Part shown: positions 37,428 through 46,755 of the stretch, piece after piece
Layout of the letters: each line of letters opens with the position of its first letter
Numbering within the stretch: the stretch's first letter is position 1
From: Streptomyces caeruleatus
Lineage (GTDB): Bacteria; Actinomycetota; Actinomycetes; Streptomycetales; Streptomycetaceae
Reading direction: 5' to 3'
NCBI RefSeq assembly: GCF_001514235.1
Contig: NZ_KQ948924.1
Span: 689,832 to 753,831, forward strand
DNA: 64,000 nt
The notes under the pieces: generated by a model
The model's database searches: none
What the model saw: only the letters and a program-made list of their open reading frames with translations
Told to the model about the DNA's origin: nothing
Translations under genes and position numbers: made by a program

Positions 37428-37883
37428 ATGACCGCAACACAATCCCCCCTCACGGTGCACCAGTTCACGATGCGCTTCAGCTCGACCCCGCGCGGCGCCC
37501 GCCTGGCCCGGCGCCTGTGCGGGCACCGCCTCGACACCTGGGGCATCCCCTACGGCAGCGACGTACACGACGCCATCACCCTCATCGCGTCGGAGTTGTG
37601 CGCCAACGCCGTACAGCACGGCCACGTCCGCGGCCGCGACTTCCACGTCCTCCTCACCGCCGCCCCGGCCACGAGCACCGTACGGATCAAGGTCAGCGAC
37701 ACCCGCGGTGAACGCCTCTCCCACCTCCCCACCACCCTGCCCGAGGACCCCCAGGACGGCGACAACGGACGCGGCCTGCTCCTCGTCGAGGCACTGGCCG
37801 ACCGCTGGGGCTGTTCACCCCGTGCCGAGGGCGGGCCCGGCAAGACCGTCTGGGCGGAGTGCACCGCCCCTCGCCTGGCCTGA
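37428..37883 (+). CDS. HATPase_c ATP-binding protein (anti-sigma/RsbW-like)
   Basis: 151 residues, GHKL fold: N-box 'LIASELCANAVQHG', G1 box 'VRIKVSDTRG' and G2 'DGDNGRGLLLVEALADRWG'. Such proteins are serine kinases or ATP-binding partners in actinobacterial regulatory cassettes with XRE and DUF397 genes. Divergent from the XRE gene. No strong Shine-Dalgarno before the ATG. Confidence 0.9.
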   Translation: MTATQSPLTVHQFTMRFSSTPRGARLARRLCGHRLDTWGIPYGSDVHDAITLIASELCANAVQHGHVRGRDFHVLLTAAPATSTVRIKVSDTRGERLSHLPTTLPEDPQDGDNGRGLLLVEALADRWGCSPRAEGGPGKTVWAECTAPRLA

Positions 37884-38020
37884 TCGCCTGTCCTGATCAC
37901 GTAGCACACGCCCGCCCTGACTGGACTCACCAAACCCCACCCACGAGACTGATCCCCAACCACATCGAAGACCCTTCGGACGCTCGACTGGGACGACGAC
38001 GGGGACGGGACGGGGGCCAG

Positions 38021-39628
38021 GTGCCAGAACAACGGCGGATCGCGGGACGCTACGAGCTGCTGGAGCAGTTCAGCCACGGCGGCATGGGAGACGTGTGGCG
38101 CGGCTACGACGCCGTACTGGACCGGCCGGTCGCCGTGAAGCTCATCCGCCCCCAGGCCGTCACGTCACCGCACCTGGCTCAGGAGCTGGAGAAGCGCTTC
38201 AAACGCGAGGCCCGCATCACCGCGCGGATCCAGCACCCGGGTGTGCCGCAGGTGTACGACGCCGACCTCGACGAGTCGTACGAGCAGCTGTTCCTGGTGA
38301 TGGAGCTGGTCGACGGCGTACCCCTGACCGCGTACGTGCACCCGGACCAGCACCCGCCCCTGCCCCTCAGCTGGGCGATGGCCGTGGCGGCACAGGTCGC
38401 GACCGTGCTGTCATACGCGCACGACGTACCCGTCGTCCACCGTGACCTGAAGCCCAGCAACATCCTCGTCGCCCGCGACGGCACGGTGAAGGTGCTGGAC
38501 TTCGGCATCGCGGCGATCCTGCGGACGGACGTCACCAAGCTGACGGCGACGGGCAGTCCGATCGGGACGCATCAGTACATGGCGCCGGAACAGGTGCGCG
38601 GCGGGCGGGTCACGCCGCGCACCGACATGTACGCGCTGGGGTGTGTACTGCACGAACTGCTTTGCGGGCGGCCCCTGTTCGGCGGGGACAGTGAGTGGCA
38701 GCTGATGATGCAGCACGTCAACGCGGCACCGACGCCGCTGCGACAGCTGCGTGCCGATGTACCGGCAGCGTTGGAGGAACTCGTCCTGCACCTGCTCCGC
38801 AAAGCGCCCGAGGCGCGGCCGGCGGACGTGCAGGAGGTGTACGAGCGACTGCGGCCCTTCCTGCCCATGCCCGGCGAGAACGCCGCGCCCGAACAGACGG
38901 GGCCCGCGGGGGCGCCCGACCCGACCGGGATCTTCCGCCGCCCCTACGCACCCCGCTCGCGTGCCGCAGCCGCGGGCGTGAGCGCGGGCCCTGCCGCCTC
39001 CCCCGGCGGTCCTGACGTACCGCCCGCCGTCCCCGCGGCCGAGCGGGAGGCGCTGCGGGAGCAGATCCTCGACGTGCACGCGCATTACCGTGCCCTGATG
39101 GAGGAGGAGCGGTACTCGCAGGCCGCCGAGGTGGTGGGCGAGATGGTCGAGCCGGCCGCGCGTGCCCTCGGCTCGCAGAGCAAGGCGGTCCTCGGGCTGC
39201 GCCGTCGCCGGGCGTTCAGCCGGCAGCTGGCGGGTGATCACCGGGCCGCGCTACCCGAGTTCGAGGCACTCGCCGACGCATACGGGCGCGTCAGCGGCCC
39301 GAGCAGCGAGGACGCCTTGGACAGCCGGGCGCAGGCGGCCCGTTGCCGAGGAGAGCTCGGCCAGGTGACCGAGGCGCTCGCCGGTCTGCACGGCGTCCTC
39401 GACGTCGTCCGTTCCGTCGACGGCGACGTGAGTGAGAACGCGGTGGAGTTGCGGCGCGACATCGGCGTGCTGCTCCTCGCGCAGGGGCGGGCGGCGGACG
39501 CCTTCGACGTCCTGGACCCGCTACACGCGGATCTGTGTCTCGTGTTCGGTCCGGACGACGAGCTGACAGCCGAGGTCGCCGAGACGCTCGCGGTGATCCG
39601 GCTGGACCTCGACGGGCCGGCCTCCTGA
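38021..39628 (+). CDS. Serine/threonine protein kinase with TPR-like C-terminus
   Basis: 535 residues from GTG 38021. The Hanks-type kinase domain (about 8-275) has P-loop 'FSHGGMGDVWRG', catalytic K40 ('VAVKLI'), 'VVHRDLKPSN' (D142), DFG (D160) and 'MAPEQVRGG'. A Pro/Ala-rich linker (290-340) leads to a TPR-like helical tail (about 355-535). No transmembrane helix, so a soluble kinase. GTG is chosen because it starts just before the domain; upstream in-frame sequence overlaps the HATPase gene. It precedes the AIPR gene by 133 bp on the same strand and may sense or signal for it, which is inference. Confidence 0.88.
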   Translation: MPEQRRIAGRYELLEQFSHGGMGDVWRGYDAVLDRPVAVKLIRPQAVTSPHLAQELEKRFKREARITARIQHPGVPQVYDADLDESYEQLFLVMELVDGVPLTAYVHPDQHPPLPLSWAMAVAAQVATVLSYAHDVPVVHRDLKPSNILVARDGTVKVLDFGIAAILRTDVTKLTATGSPIGTHQYMAPEQVRGGRVTPRTDMYALGCVLHELLCGRPLFGGDSEWQLMMQHVNAAPTPLRQLRADVPAALEELVLHLLRKAPEARPADVQEVYERLRPFLPMPGENAAPEQTGPAGAPDPTGIFRRPYAPRSRAAAAGVSAGPAASPGGPDVPPAVPAAEREALREQILDVHAHYRALMEEERYSQAAEVVGEMVEPAARALGSQSKAVLGLRRRRAFSRQLAGDHRAALPEFEALADAYGRVSGPSSEDALDSRAQAARCRGELGQVTEALAGLHGVLDVVRSVDGDVSENAVELRRDIGVLLLAQGRAADAFDVLDPLHADLCLVFGPDDELTAEVAETLAVIRLDLDGPAS

Positions 39629-39761
39629 TCGAACTGGCCGCCACGCGGCCGAAACCGAGCGTAAACACACGGAGTTCGCGACATCATGGAACGATCAAGT
39701 GGGCGGGCGCAGCATTGCCGCGCCTACTTGGTGCACTTCGCCGGTGGGAGGGGACGAAGAC

Positions 39762-41924
39762 GTGAGCGCGAAGAAGGCCGCGGAGACCACGCCGAGTGTG
39801 GCCACACAGGTGCGACAGGTCGGTGCGGCATTGCAGACGGTCTACGGCAGCCTGCTGGACACCGGGGATCTGGAGGGCATGCCCGCCCATGAGCAAGAGC
39901 CGCGTCTTCTCTCGCGGGCGCTGACCGCACAAGCCGTACGGATCGTCACTGGCTTCAGCCCGCAGGAGGCGGCACGCACCGTCATCGACGGGCACGCTGA
40001 CCAGGGCATCGACGCCATCGCGGTGGTGGACGGCCCCAACCCGCATGTGTACCTGGTGCAAGGGAAGTGGAGCCCTGAGGGAAGGGCGGCAGCCGACCGT
40101 AAGGCGGTACTGGAGCTCTTCGCCGGCCTGCGCCTGATCGACGACGAGGACTTCGCCCCGTTCAACCCGCAAGGACGTCAGCTGGCCGAGTACGCCAAGA
40201 CCGTCATGGACCGCGGGCCCGTGCCGGTGACCCAGGTCGTGGTCCTGATGCGCCCGGACGAGCCCGGTGTCGGTTTCCAGGACGCGCTGGTCAACGGCGA
40301 GAAGGAGTTCAATCGCTACGGAGAGATCCTGGACCACCGGATCATCCTGGCGCCCGAGGTGTGGGCCTCCGTCCGGGAGGACCTCACTCCGGAGCCGGTT
40401 CAACTCAGCGCGACTCTTTTCCCATGGTTCGGGATCAGCTCCCCGTACGAGTCCTACCAGGGGGTCGTCGTGGCCGAAGAGGTGGCCGAATGGGCCGCGA
40501 GCGGCTCGGACCTGTTCAACCTGAACATCCGCAACCCACTCGGCCGAACCCCGATCAACAACGCGCTGATCGAGACGCTCACCCAAGAGCCGTCCCACTT
40601 CTGGTACTTCAACAACGGCATCACCGTGCTGTGCGACTCGGTCGAGAAGGCCCAGCAGAACAGACGCGCCCCGCAGCACCACCCGCTCACACTCACCCTG
40701 CACAATGCCAGCGTGGTAAATGGCGCACAGACTGTCCGGTCCGTGGCCGAAGCGCTGGCCTCCGACGAAACCGCGGCACAGGCACAGATCGGCGTGCGCA
40801 TCATCGTGACGGGCACGGCCGAGGACTTCGCCAGAGAGACGACGAAGGCCACGAACAGGCAGAACAGTGTGGGAGCACGCGACTTCATCGCCCTTGACCC
40901 GGTCCAGGCGGCGATCCTCGAGGAGATGCGCGCCGAGCTCGGGCTGGAGTACAGCGTGCGGCGCAGCGAGCTGGAGCCGCCGGAGGAAACCGGCTGTTCA
41001 GTGGTCGAGGCCGCCTGCGCACTGGCCTGCGCTCACATCGACATTCAGTACGCGGCCCGCATGGGGGTTTCGCTCGACGTGCTGTGGGAGCGGGGAACGC
41101 AGGGCATTTACGATGTCCTGTTCCGACCGCAGCCAGGTGCGTACCTGCTGTGGAACGCAGTGCAGGTCCTGCGTGAGGTCCGCCGAACCCTGTACGGGCT
41201 GCGCAGCCGCTACGAAGGACGCGGCGCGGCCCTGACCGAGCACGGCGTCTACGTGATCGCCCATCTCGTCTTTCGGCTGTTGGACATCGAGGCCATCGAT
41301 GAACCTGACCCCAAACTCGAGTGGTCCAAGGACGCCACAGGGAAGACCAGACAGCTCGTCAAGCAGTTGCTGCCCATCGTGGCCGCGTCGATCGACGAAT
41401 TGTTCAAGGAGCGTTCCCAGATTCGTGCCGTCTGCTCGGACATCCAGCGATGCCGTGAGCTCTCCAAGCACGTCCTTGACGTCATCGCAAACGGTGGCAG
41501 TGCCGAGGCGCCGGACAAATACCGACGGATCCAGGCACAACGCAAGCGTCGCCGCCCCAACGCGGTCACCGTTCTCGTCGACAAGCAGATCCTCGTCAAT
41601 GGGGAGCCACTCACGCTCAAGTCCGGGTACCCGTTGGAAGAAGAGGCACTGCGGGACTGGCTCGCCGAGGACGAACGGCGTGCGAGGGCAACGTGGGTCA
41701 ACCACCGGACCAAACCACTCCTTTGGGCCGCCGACGGCAGGCAGTACTCGCCATCCGGCCTGATTACACGTATGTGGGAGCTCGCACAGTGGGAGAAGCG
41801 GCCCGTGGCCAACCAAGGCACCGCCCGCTGGGCAACCGCCACAGGCGAGACCCTCGCGGATCTGGCGTGGCGCGCACTCGACGAACTTGAGGAATCAGCG
41901 GAGGACGAGCCCGGTCGCGATTGA
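39762..41924 (+). CDS. AIPR-domain protein with N-terminal Mrr-like nuclease motifs
   Basis: 720 residues. The N-terminal part shows a restriction-endonuclease-like arrangement 'GHADQGIDAIAVV' (D84) followed by 'YLVQGKW' (Q100-x-K102), as in Mrr-type PD-(D/E)xK enzymes. The middle carries the AIPR (abortive phage resistance) domain: 'LFNLNIRNPLGRTPINNAL', 'FWYFNNGITVLCDSV' and 'ASVVNGAQTVRSV'. The C-terminal 200 residues are basic with no recognised motif. GTG at 39762 follows a GGGAGGGG and fits the domain start. First gene of a co-directional trio. Confidence 0.87.
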   Translation: MSAKKAAETTPSVATQVRQVGAALQTVYGSLLDTGDLEGMPAHEQEPRLLSRALTAQAVRIVTGFSPQEAARTVIDGHADQGIDAIAVVDGPNPHVYLVQGKWSPEGRAAADRKAVLELFAGLRLIDDEDFAPFNPQGRQLAEYAKTVMDRGPVPVTQVVVLMRPDEPGVGFQDALVNGEKEFNRYGEILDHRIILAPEVWASVREDLTPEPVQLSATLFPWFGISSPYESYQGVVVAEEVAEWAASGSDLFNLNIRNPLGRTPINNALIETLTQEPSHFWYFNNGITVLCDSVEKAQQNRRAPQHHPLTLTLHNASVVNGAQTVRSVAEALASDETAAQAQIGVRIIVTGTAEDFARETTKATNRQNSVGARDFIALDPVQAAILEEMRAELGLEYSVRRSELEPPEETGCSVVEAACALACAHIDIQYAARMGVSLDVLWERGTQGIYDVLFRPQPGAYLLWNAVQVLREVRRTLYGLRSRYEGRGAALTEHGVYVIAHLVFRLLDIEAIDEPDPKLEWSKDATGKTRQLVKQLLPIVAASIDELFKERSQIRAVCSDIQRCRELSKHVLDVIANGGSAEAPDKYRRIQAQRKRRRPNAVTVLVDKQILVNGEPLTLKSGYPLEEEALRDWLAEDERRARATWVNHRTKPLLWAADGRQYSPSGLITRMWELAQWEKRPVANQGTARWATATGETLADLAWRALDELEESAEDEPGRD

Positions 41925-41994
41925 CGGAGGCGGGCGCAGGACGCGTCGCCGAGCACAGGAACCAGTCGACTCAGGCCGAGGAAGAGAAAAGGGC

Positions 41995-44142
41995 ATGCCA
42001 CAGCTCGCCTTCGACATAGGCTTTTTCACCGAACTCCCCAAGCTCCAGCCTCCGGTGAGGAAGGGCGTTCTCGACGCCTGGGAGAAGTTCAACCGGCTCA
42101 CCCTCGATCAGCTCTTCAAGGACCCGGGACTGAAGCTGGAGAGCCTGACGAACGCGAAGGACAAGCAGATCCGGACCATCCGCATCGACCAGTTCTGGCG
42201 CGGTGTGGTCCTCGCTCCGGACTCCGGGGACACCTTCGTTCTGCTGCGGGTCATGCAGCACGACAAGGCCATCGACTGGGCGAAGAAGCAGAAGTCCAGC
42301 ATCAACGCGGTGACCCGGGCAGTCGAGATCCGTGACGCGGCGACCCTGGACGAGATCACGCCGGCGTACGAACGGGTTGCCGAGACATCGCCGAAGCAGC
42401 GGCTGTTCGCGAAGTTCTCCGACGGAGGCCTGAAGACTCTCGGCATCGACGACGAGACGCTGCGGCAGGCTCGGTCGCTGGTCGACCAGGATCAGCTGGA
42501 TGTCTTCGCGCCGCTGCTGCCGCAGGACCAACGCGAGGTACTGCAGTACCTCGCCGCGGGCTGCACCGTGGAGGAGGTGTGGCAGGACATTGTGGCACCT
42601 GCCCTTCAGGCGTCCACACAGCCGGTGGACACGCAGGACTACGAGACGGCGATCCACCACAGCCGGGCACGTATCGCACTGGTCACGGCCTCCGAGGAGC
42701 TGCGGGACATCCTGGAGAAGCCCTTCGCGGCCTGGCGGGTCTTCCTGCACCCCTCCCAGCGCAAGGTGGCCTACCGGGCGTCGTACTCGGGTCCCGCTCA
42801 GGTCACGGGCGGACCGGGCACCGGCAAGACCGTCGTCGCGCTACACCGGGTCAAGCACCTGCTCGGGCACCTGCGCGACGGCGACCGCATCCTCCTCACG
42901 ACCTACACCAACGCGCTCGTCAACGCGCTCCGCTCGGGCCTGGAATCCCTGGTCGACGACCCGGAGCTGCGCGAGCGCGTGGACATCTCGACGGTGGACG
43001 GCTTCGCCAGCCGTGTCGTGGCCGAGGCACCGGGCGCGGTGGCCCTGCGGCCGCTGATGCACAACGAGGAGGAGAGCCGCTGGGGCAAGGCCGCCAAGGC
43101 GACGGGCTTCACCGGCAGCGCGCAGTTCCTTGCCCAGGAATACCGGCACGTCATCCTGGCCCAGGACATCAGGACCCTGGCCAAGTATGAGGCGGCGGAC
43201 CGGCGTGGCCGCGGAAGCCGCCTCACCGCCGCCCAGCGGCCCCTGGTGTGGGAGACGGTGCAACGGTTCACGGCCGGCCTGGCCGAGGACGGGGCCCGCA
43301 CTTGGCTGCGGACATGTGCGGAGGCGGCGCGGCTGCTGGAGGAGAAGGGGCCGCAGTACCGGCATGTCGTAGTGGACGAGGCCCAGGACCTGCACCCGGC
43401 GCAGTGGCGTCTGTTGCGCGCCGCAGTTCCGGCCCGCCCGGACGACCTGTTCATCGCGGGCGACCCGCACCAGCGCATCTACGACTCGAAGGTCTCGCTG
43501 AAGTCGCTCGGCATCAAGGTTTCCGGGCGGTCGGTGAAGCTGCGCAAGAACTACCGCAGCACGCAGGAGATCCTGCGCTGGTCCACGGCCCTCCTCGTCG
43601 GCCGCCCGATCGCCGAGCTGGAGGACGAGAACCGCAACGACACCCTGCTCGGATACCGCTCCGCCCTCCACGGAGACGGACCCGCTGTGCACGCGGCGGC
43701 GACAGAGGAGTCCGAACTGGACGCGCTCGTCACCCGGATACGGGCGTGGATGGACGCGGGTGTCGGCGCCGGGGAGATCGGGGTCAGCACCCGGTTCAAC
43801 AAGACGTGCACGAAGACGGTGGCGCATCTAAAGGCCGCCGGTATACCCGCCGCGCCGCTGCGCGCCGCCGACAAGGCCGGCGAAGTGACGACCGTGCGGG
43901 TCGGAACCATGCATTCCTTCAAAGGGCTGGAGTTCCGCTGCGTAGCGGTCATCGGCGTCAACGAGGACGCGCTGCCGTTCCCGAAGGCGGTTACCCCACC
44001 CGATGTCGACGCCAAGCAGCATGAGACGGACATGCTGTCAGAGCGCTGCCTGCTGTTCGTCGCCTGCACACGTGCCCGCGACAGCCTCTACGTCTCCTGG
44101 TCCGGCGCTCCCAGCGCCTTCCTGTCGGAGGCGGGCGTCTGA
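41995..44142 (+). CDS. RelE/ParE-like domain fused to UvrD/Rep-type helicase
   Basis: 715 residues. Residues 1-100 resemble RelE/ParE toxins ('FKDPGLKLESL', 'KQIRTIRIDQFWRGVV', 'FVLLRVMQHDKAIDWA'). From about 255 comes an SF1 helicase: Walker A 'VTGGPGTGKTVVAL', Walker B 'VVVDEAQDLHPAQW' (about 458), 'FIAGDPHQRIYD', 'LRKNYRST', 'GTMHSFKGLEFR' and 'VACTRARDSLYVSW'. All motor motifs are intact. The toxin-like part may bind ribosome/RNA or be a regulatory relic. Starts 70 bp after the AIPR gene. Confidence 0.88.
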   Translation: MPQLAFDIGFFTELPKLQPPVRKGVLDAWEKFNRLTLDQLFKDPGLKLESLTNAKDKQIRTIRIDQFWRGVVLAPDSGDTFVLLRVMQHDKAIDWAKKQKSSINAVTRAVEIRDAATLDEITPAYERVAETSPKQRLFAKFSDGGLKTLGIDDETLRQARSLVDQDQLDVFAPLLPQDQREVLQYLAAGCTVEEVWQDIVAPALQASTQPVDTQDYETAIHHSRARIALVTASEELRDILEKPFAAWRVFLHPSQRKVAYRASYSGPAQVTGGPGTGKTVVALHRVKHLLGHLRDGDRILLTTYTNALVNALRSGLESLVDDPELRERVDISTVDGFASRVVAEAPGAVALRPLMHNEEESRWGKAAKATGFTGSAQFLAQEYRHVILAQDIRTLAKYEAADRRGRGSRLTAAQRPLVWETVQRFTAGLAEDGARTWLRTCAEAARLLEEKGPQYRHVVVDEAQDLHPAQWRLLRAAVPARPDDLFIAGDPHQRIYDSKVSLKSLGIKVSGRSVKLRKNYRSTQEILRWSTALLVGRPIAELEDENRNDTLLGYRSALHGDGPAVHAAATEESELDALVTRIRAWMDAGVGAGEIGVSTRFNKTCTKTVAHLKAAGIPAAPLRAADKAGEVTTVRVGTMHSFKGLEFRCVAVIGVNEDALPFPKAVTPPDVDAKQHETDMLSERCLLFVACTRARDSLYVSWSGAPSAFLSEAGV

Positions 44143-44206
44143 GTGCGAAGGCCGTCAAAGCCCATCTACAGCTGGTAATTTCAATCAGTAGGAATCGTTC
44201 TGGTGT

Positions 44207-46195
44207 ATGGAGTCACCGGGACCGGACGGACAGGCTTCAAGGACAGTGCAAATCTCGCAGGTTCTGGACAAGGTCGACGCCGGAGACATCGCGCTGCCCG
44301 AGTTCCAGCGCGGCTATGTCTGGACGCGCGATCAGGTACGCGGCTTCTTCCAGTCTCTCTACCGCGGGTATCCGATCGGAGGGTTCCTGACCTGGAGCAC
44401 CAAGGCCGACGGTGTACAGACGCGCGGCGGTGCGTCAGGCCGCGACGGTACGATCCACCTGCTGCTCGACGGACAGCAGCGCGTCACCACCCTGTACGGC
44501 GTCACCCGTGGCCGAGCCCCGAGCTTCTTTGAAGGCAACGTCTCGGCGCTCACCGGTCTCCATTTCAATCTGCAGACTGAGTCCTTCGAGTTCTACGCCC
44601 CGGCGAAGATGAAGGACAACCCCGTCTGGGTGGACGTCACCGCGCTCTTCAAGAGCGGACTGGCCAGTCAGCTCGTGGCCGTGACTCAGTTGGCAAACGG
44701 TGACGCAGACCTGCAGGTGAGGTACATCGAACGCCTGAATCGCATCACCCAGATCAGGGACCGCAGCGTCCACATCGACGAAGTGACCGGCGAGGACAAG
44801 ACCATTGACGTGGTCGTGGAGATCTTCAACCGGGTCAATTCGGGCGGCACCAAGCTCTCCAAAGGTGACCTCGCCCTGGCCGCCATCTGTGCGGCCTGGC
44901 CGGCCGCTCGGCCCACCATGAACCAGGCTCTTGAGGATTGGTCGACCGCCGGTTTCAGCTTCAAACTCGATTGGCTCCTGCGCAACGTGAACGCCCTCGT
45001 CACCGGTGAGGCACAGTTCTCCAAGCTGGCCGACGTGGATGTTCCGACTTTCCAGTCGGGGCTCGCCAAGACCATCGACTCCGTGTCGTATCTGCTCAAC
45101 GCGCTCGGCGGGCGATTGGGCCTCGACCATGGTGCGGTCCTCAGCGGCCGCGGCGCCTTCCCGGTGATGAGCCGCCTGCTCCATCGTCATGGTGGTTCGT
45201 TCCCCGATGCCATGACACGTGACCGGCTCTTCTACTGGTATGTGCACAGCTTCCTCTGGGGGCGGCACACCGGCGCCACGGAGACCGTTCTCAACCAGGA
45301 TCTGCAGGCTCTCGACGATGGCGGCGTCGACCAGTTGGTCAGCGTGCTGCGACGAAGTCGTGGTGGCCACCTCGAGGTGGGTTCCGACGACTTCGTAGGC
45401 TCCAGCATGGGCTCCCGCTTCTATCCCCTGCTGTACATGCTGACCCGGGTCTACGGTGCACAGGACTTTGTCAGCGGCGTGCCTCTGCGAGACGGAATGC
45501 TGGGTCGCCTCAGCTCGCTGCAGGTGCATCACATTTTCCCCAAGGCCCTGCTCTACAAGCACGACTACAGCCGGGCCGAGGTGAACGCCGTGGCCAACTT
45601 CTGCTTCCTCACCCAGGACACCAACCTCAAGATCGGAGCCAAGGAACCAGCCGAGTACCTTGAGGAAATCGAGTCGCGCATGCCGGGTGCACTGGCGACA
45701 CAGTGGATTCCCACGGACCGCGACCTTTGGAAGGTGTCCAGTTACCCGGACTTCCTCGCCGCCCGCCGCGACCTGCTTGCCCGCGCCGCGAACGACTTCC
45801 TGCAGGGCCTGCACGACGGCCCGTCCCCAGTGGCCCTCACGGATGTCCAACCGACACTGGCCGCTTCCTCTCCCACAGCCCTGCACACCACAGCGAAGCC
45901 CGACCTTGCCGACGAGGTTCCCGGCCTCCGCGAGCTCCTGTCAGAAGTGCGTGAAGCCGACCTGGCTGCCCCGGAGCTGGACAGCGAAGTGATCGACCCG
46001 CGCACCGGAGCCGCCATCATCGTGGCAGCCGCATTCTGGCCGCAGGGCCTGCGAGCCGACGGTGGTGTGGCGGTCGTCCTCGCGCCAGATACCTCTGAGG
46101 AGGAACAGGCGGCACTCGAAGCCGCGGACTATCGCATCTTTCACAGCCCGGAGGCATTGCGCGGCTACATCCGCAATGTGCGCGCCGAGCATTGA
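44207..46195 (+). CDS. GmrSD-like DUF262 plus HNH nuclease
   Basis: 662 residues. The DUF262 (ParB-like NTPase) domain shows 'IALPEFQRGYVW', 'LLLDGQQRVTTLYGV' and 'VEIFNRVNSGGTKLSKGDLAL'. An HNH-type motif lies at about 438 with 'LQVHHIFPKALLY' and, 25-35 residues on, 'ANFCFLTQDTN', matching the GmrD side of GmrSD/BrxU type IV restriction enzymes that cut modified phage DNA. The C-terminal about 120 residues carry no recognised domain. Third gene of the trio, 64 bp after the helicase fusion. Confidence 0.87.
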   Translation: MESPGPDGQASRTVQISQVLDKVDAGDIALPEFQRGYVWTRDQVRGFFQSLYRGYPIGGFLTWSTKADGVQTRGGASGRDGTIHLLLDGQQRVTTLYGVTRGRAPSFFEGNVSALTGLHFNLQTESFEFYAPAKMKDNPVWVDVTALFKSGLASQLVAVTQLANGDADLQVRYIERLNRITQIRDRSVHIDEVTGEDKTIDVVVEIFNRVNSGGTKLSKGDLALAAICAAWPAARPTMNQALEDWSTAGFSFKLDWLLRNVNALVTGEAQFSKLADVDVPTFQSGLAKTIDSVSYLLNALGGRLGLDHGAVLSGRGAFPVMSRLLHRHGGSFPDAMTRDRLFYWYVHSFLWGRHTGATETVLNQDLQALDDGGVDQLVSVLRRSRGGHLEVGSDDFVGSSMGSRFYPLLYMLTRVYGAQDFVSGVPLRDGMLGRLSSLQVHHIFPKALLYKHDYSRAEVNAVANFCFLTQDTNLKIGAKEPAEYLEEIESRMPGALATQWIPTDRDLWKVSSYPDFLAARRDLLARAANDFLQGLHDGPSPVALTDVQPTLAASSPTALHTTAKPDLADEVPGLRELLSEVREADLAAPELDSEVIDPRTGAAIIVAAAFWPQGLRADGGVAVVLAPDTSEEEQAALEAADYRIFHSPEALRGYIRNVRAEH

Positions 46196-46386
46196 GTGTG
46201 GCGGTCGACGGTCGTAAACGCGAGGCTCGCGAAGTAGACGGTGAACGCGGACTGCGGCGTACCTCCAGACGGCGCGACATGTTGTGCGCATTCCAGACCA
46301 GGGGTAGCTGGTGCGCATGACAGTCCGGCATGGGTCGTCCGGTCGCGGTGGCACGGGCCCGGCCCCGACCCCCACCGCGGCCGGTG

Positions 46387-46755
46387 TCAGGCCGCCTGGC
46401 GTGCCTGGCTTCGGCGCGCCCGGATGACGTCCGCGTACCGACGCCCGGAGCCCTTGATGGTGCGGGCCAGTGTCCGGTAGTCGACGTGCACGAGGCCGAA
46501 CCTCTTCTCATAGCCGTACGCCCACTCGAAGTTGTCCAGCAGCGACCACGCGAAGTACCCCGCCAGCGGGGCACCCTTGCGGGCGGCGGAGGCGCAGGCC
46601 GCGAGGTGCTGGACCAGGTACTCCTGGCGGTCCGGGTCGGCGACGGTTCCGTCGGGGCGTACGACGTCCGGGTAGGCGGAGCCGTTCTCGGTGACGTAGA
46701 GGCGACGGGCGCCGTAGTCGTGGGTGAGGCGGAGCAGGAGCGTCTCGATGCCGCT
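46387..46755 (-). pseudogene. 3' remnant of a GH1 beta-glucosidase
   Basis: About 120 codons in frame to TGA at 46387 give the C-terminal part of family 1 glycosidases: nucleophile motif '[13 protein letters not shown]', '[20 protein letters not shown]' and '[11 protein letters not shown]'. The N-terminal three quarters are missing; homology stops near 46750, where another truncated gene begins on the opposite strand. Cannot be active. Confidence 0.88.

Noticed and set aside
27300-46195. BREX, DISARM or Pgl system
   Set aside because: No PglZ, BrxC, BrxL, DrmA or DrmB-like proteins; the methylases fit a solitary enzyme and a type I system.
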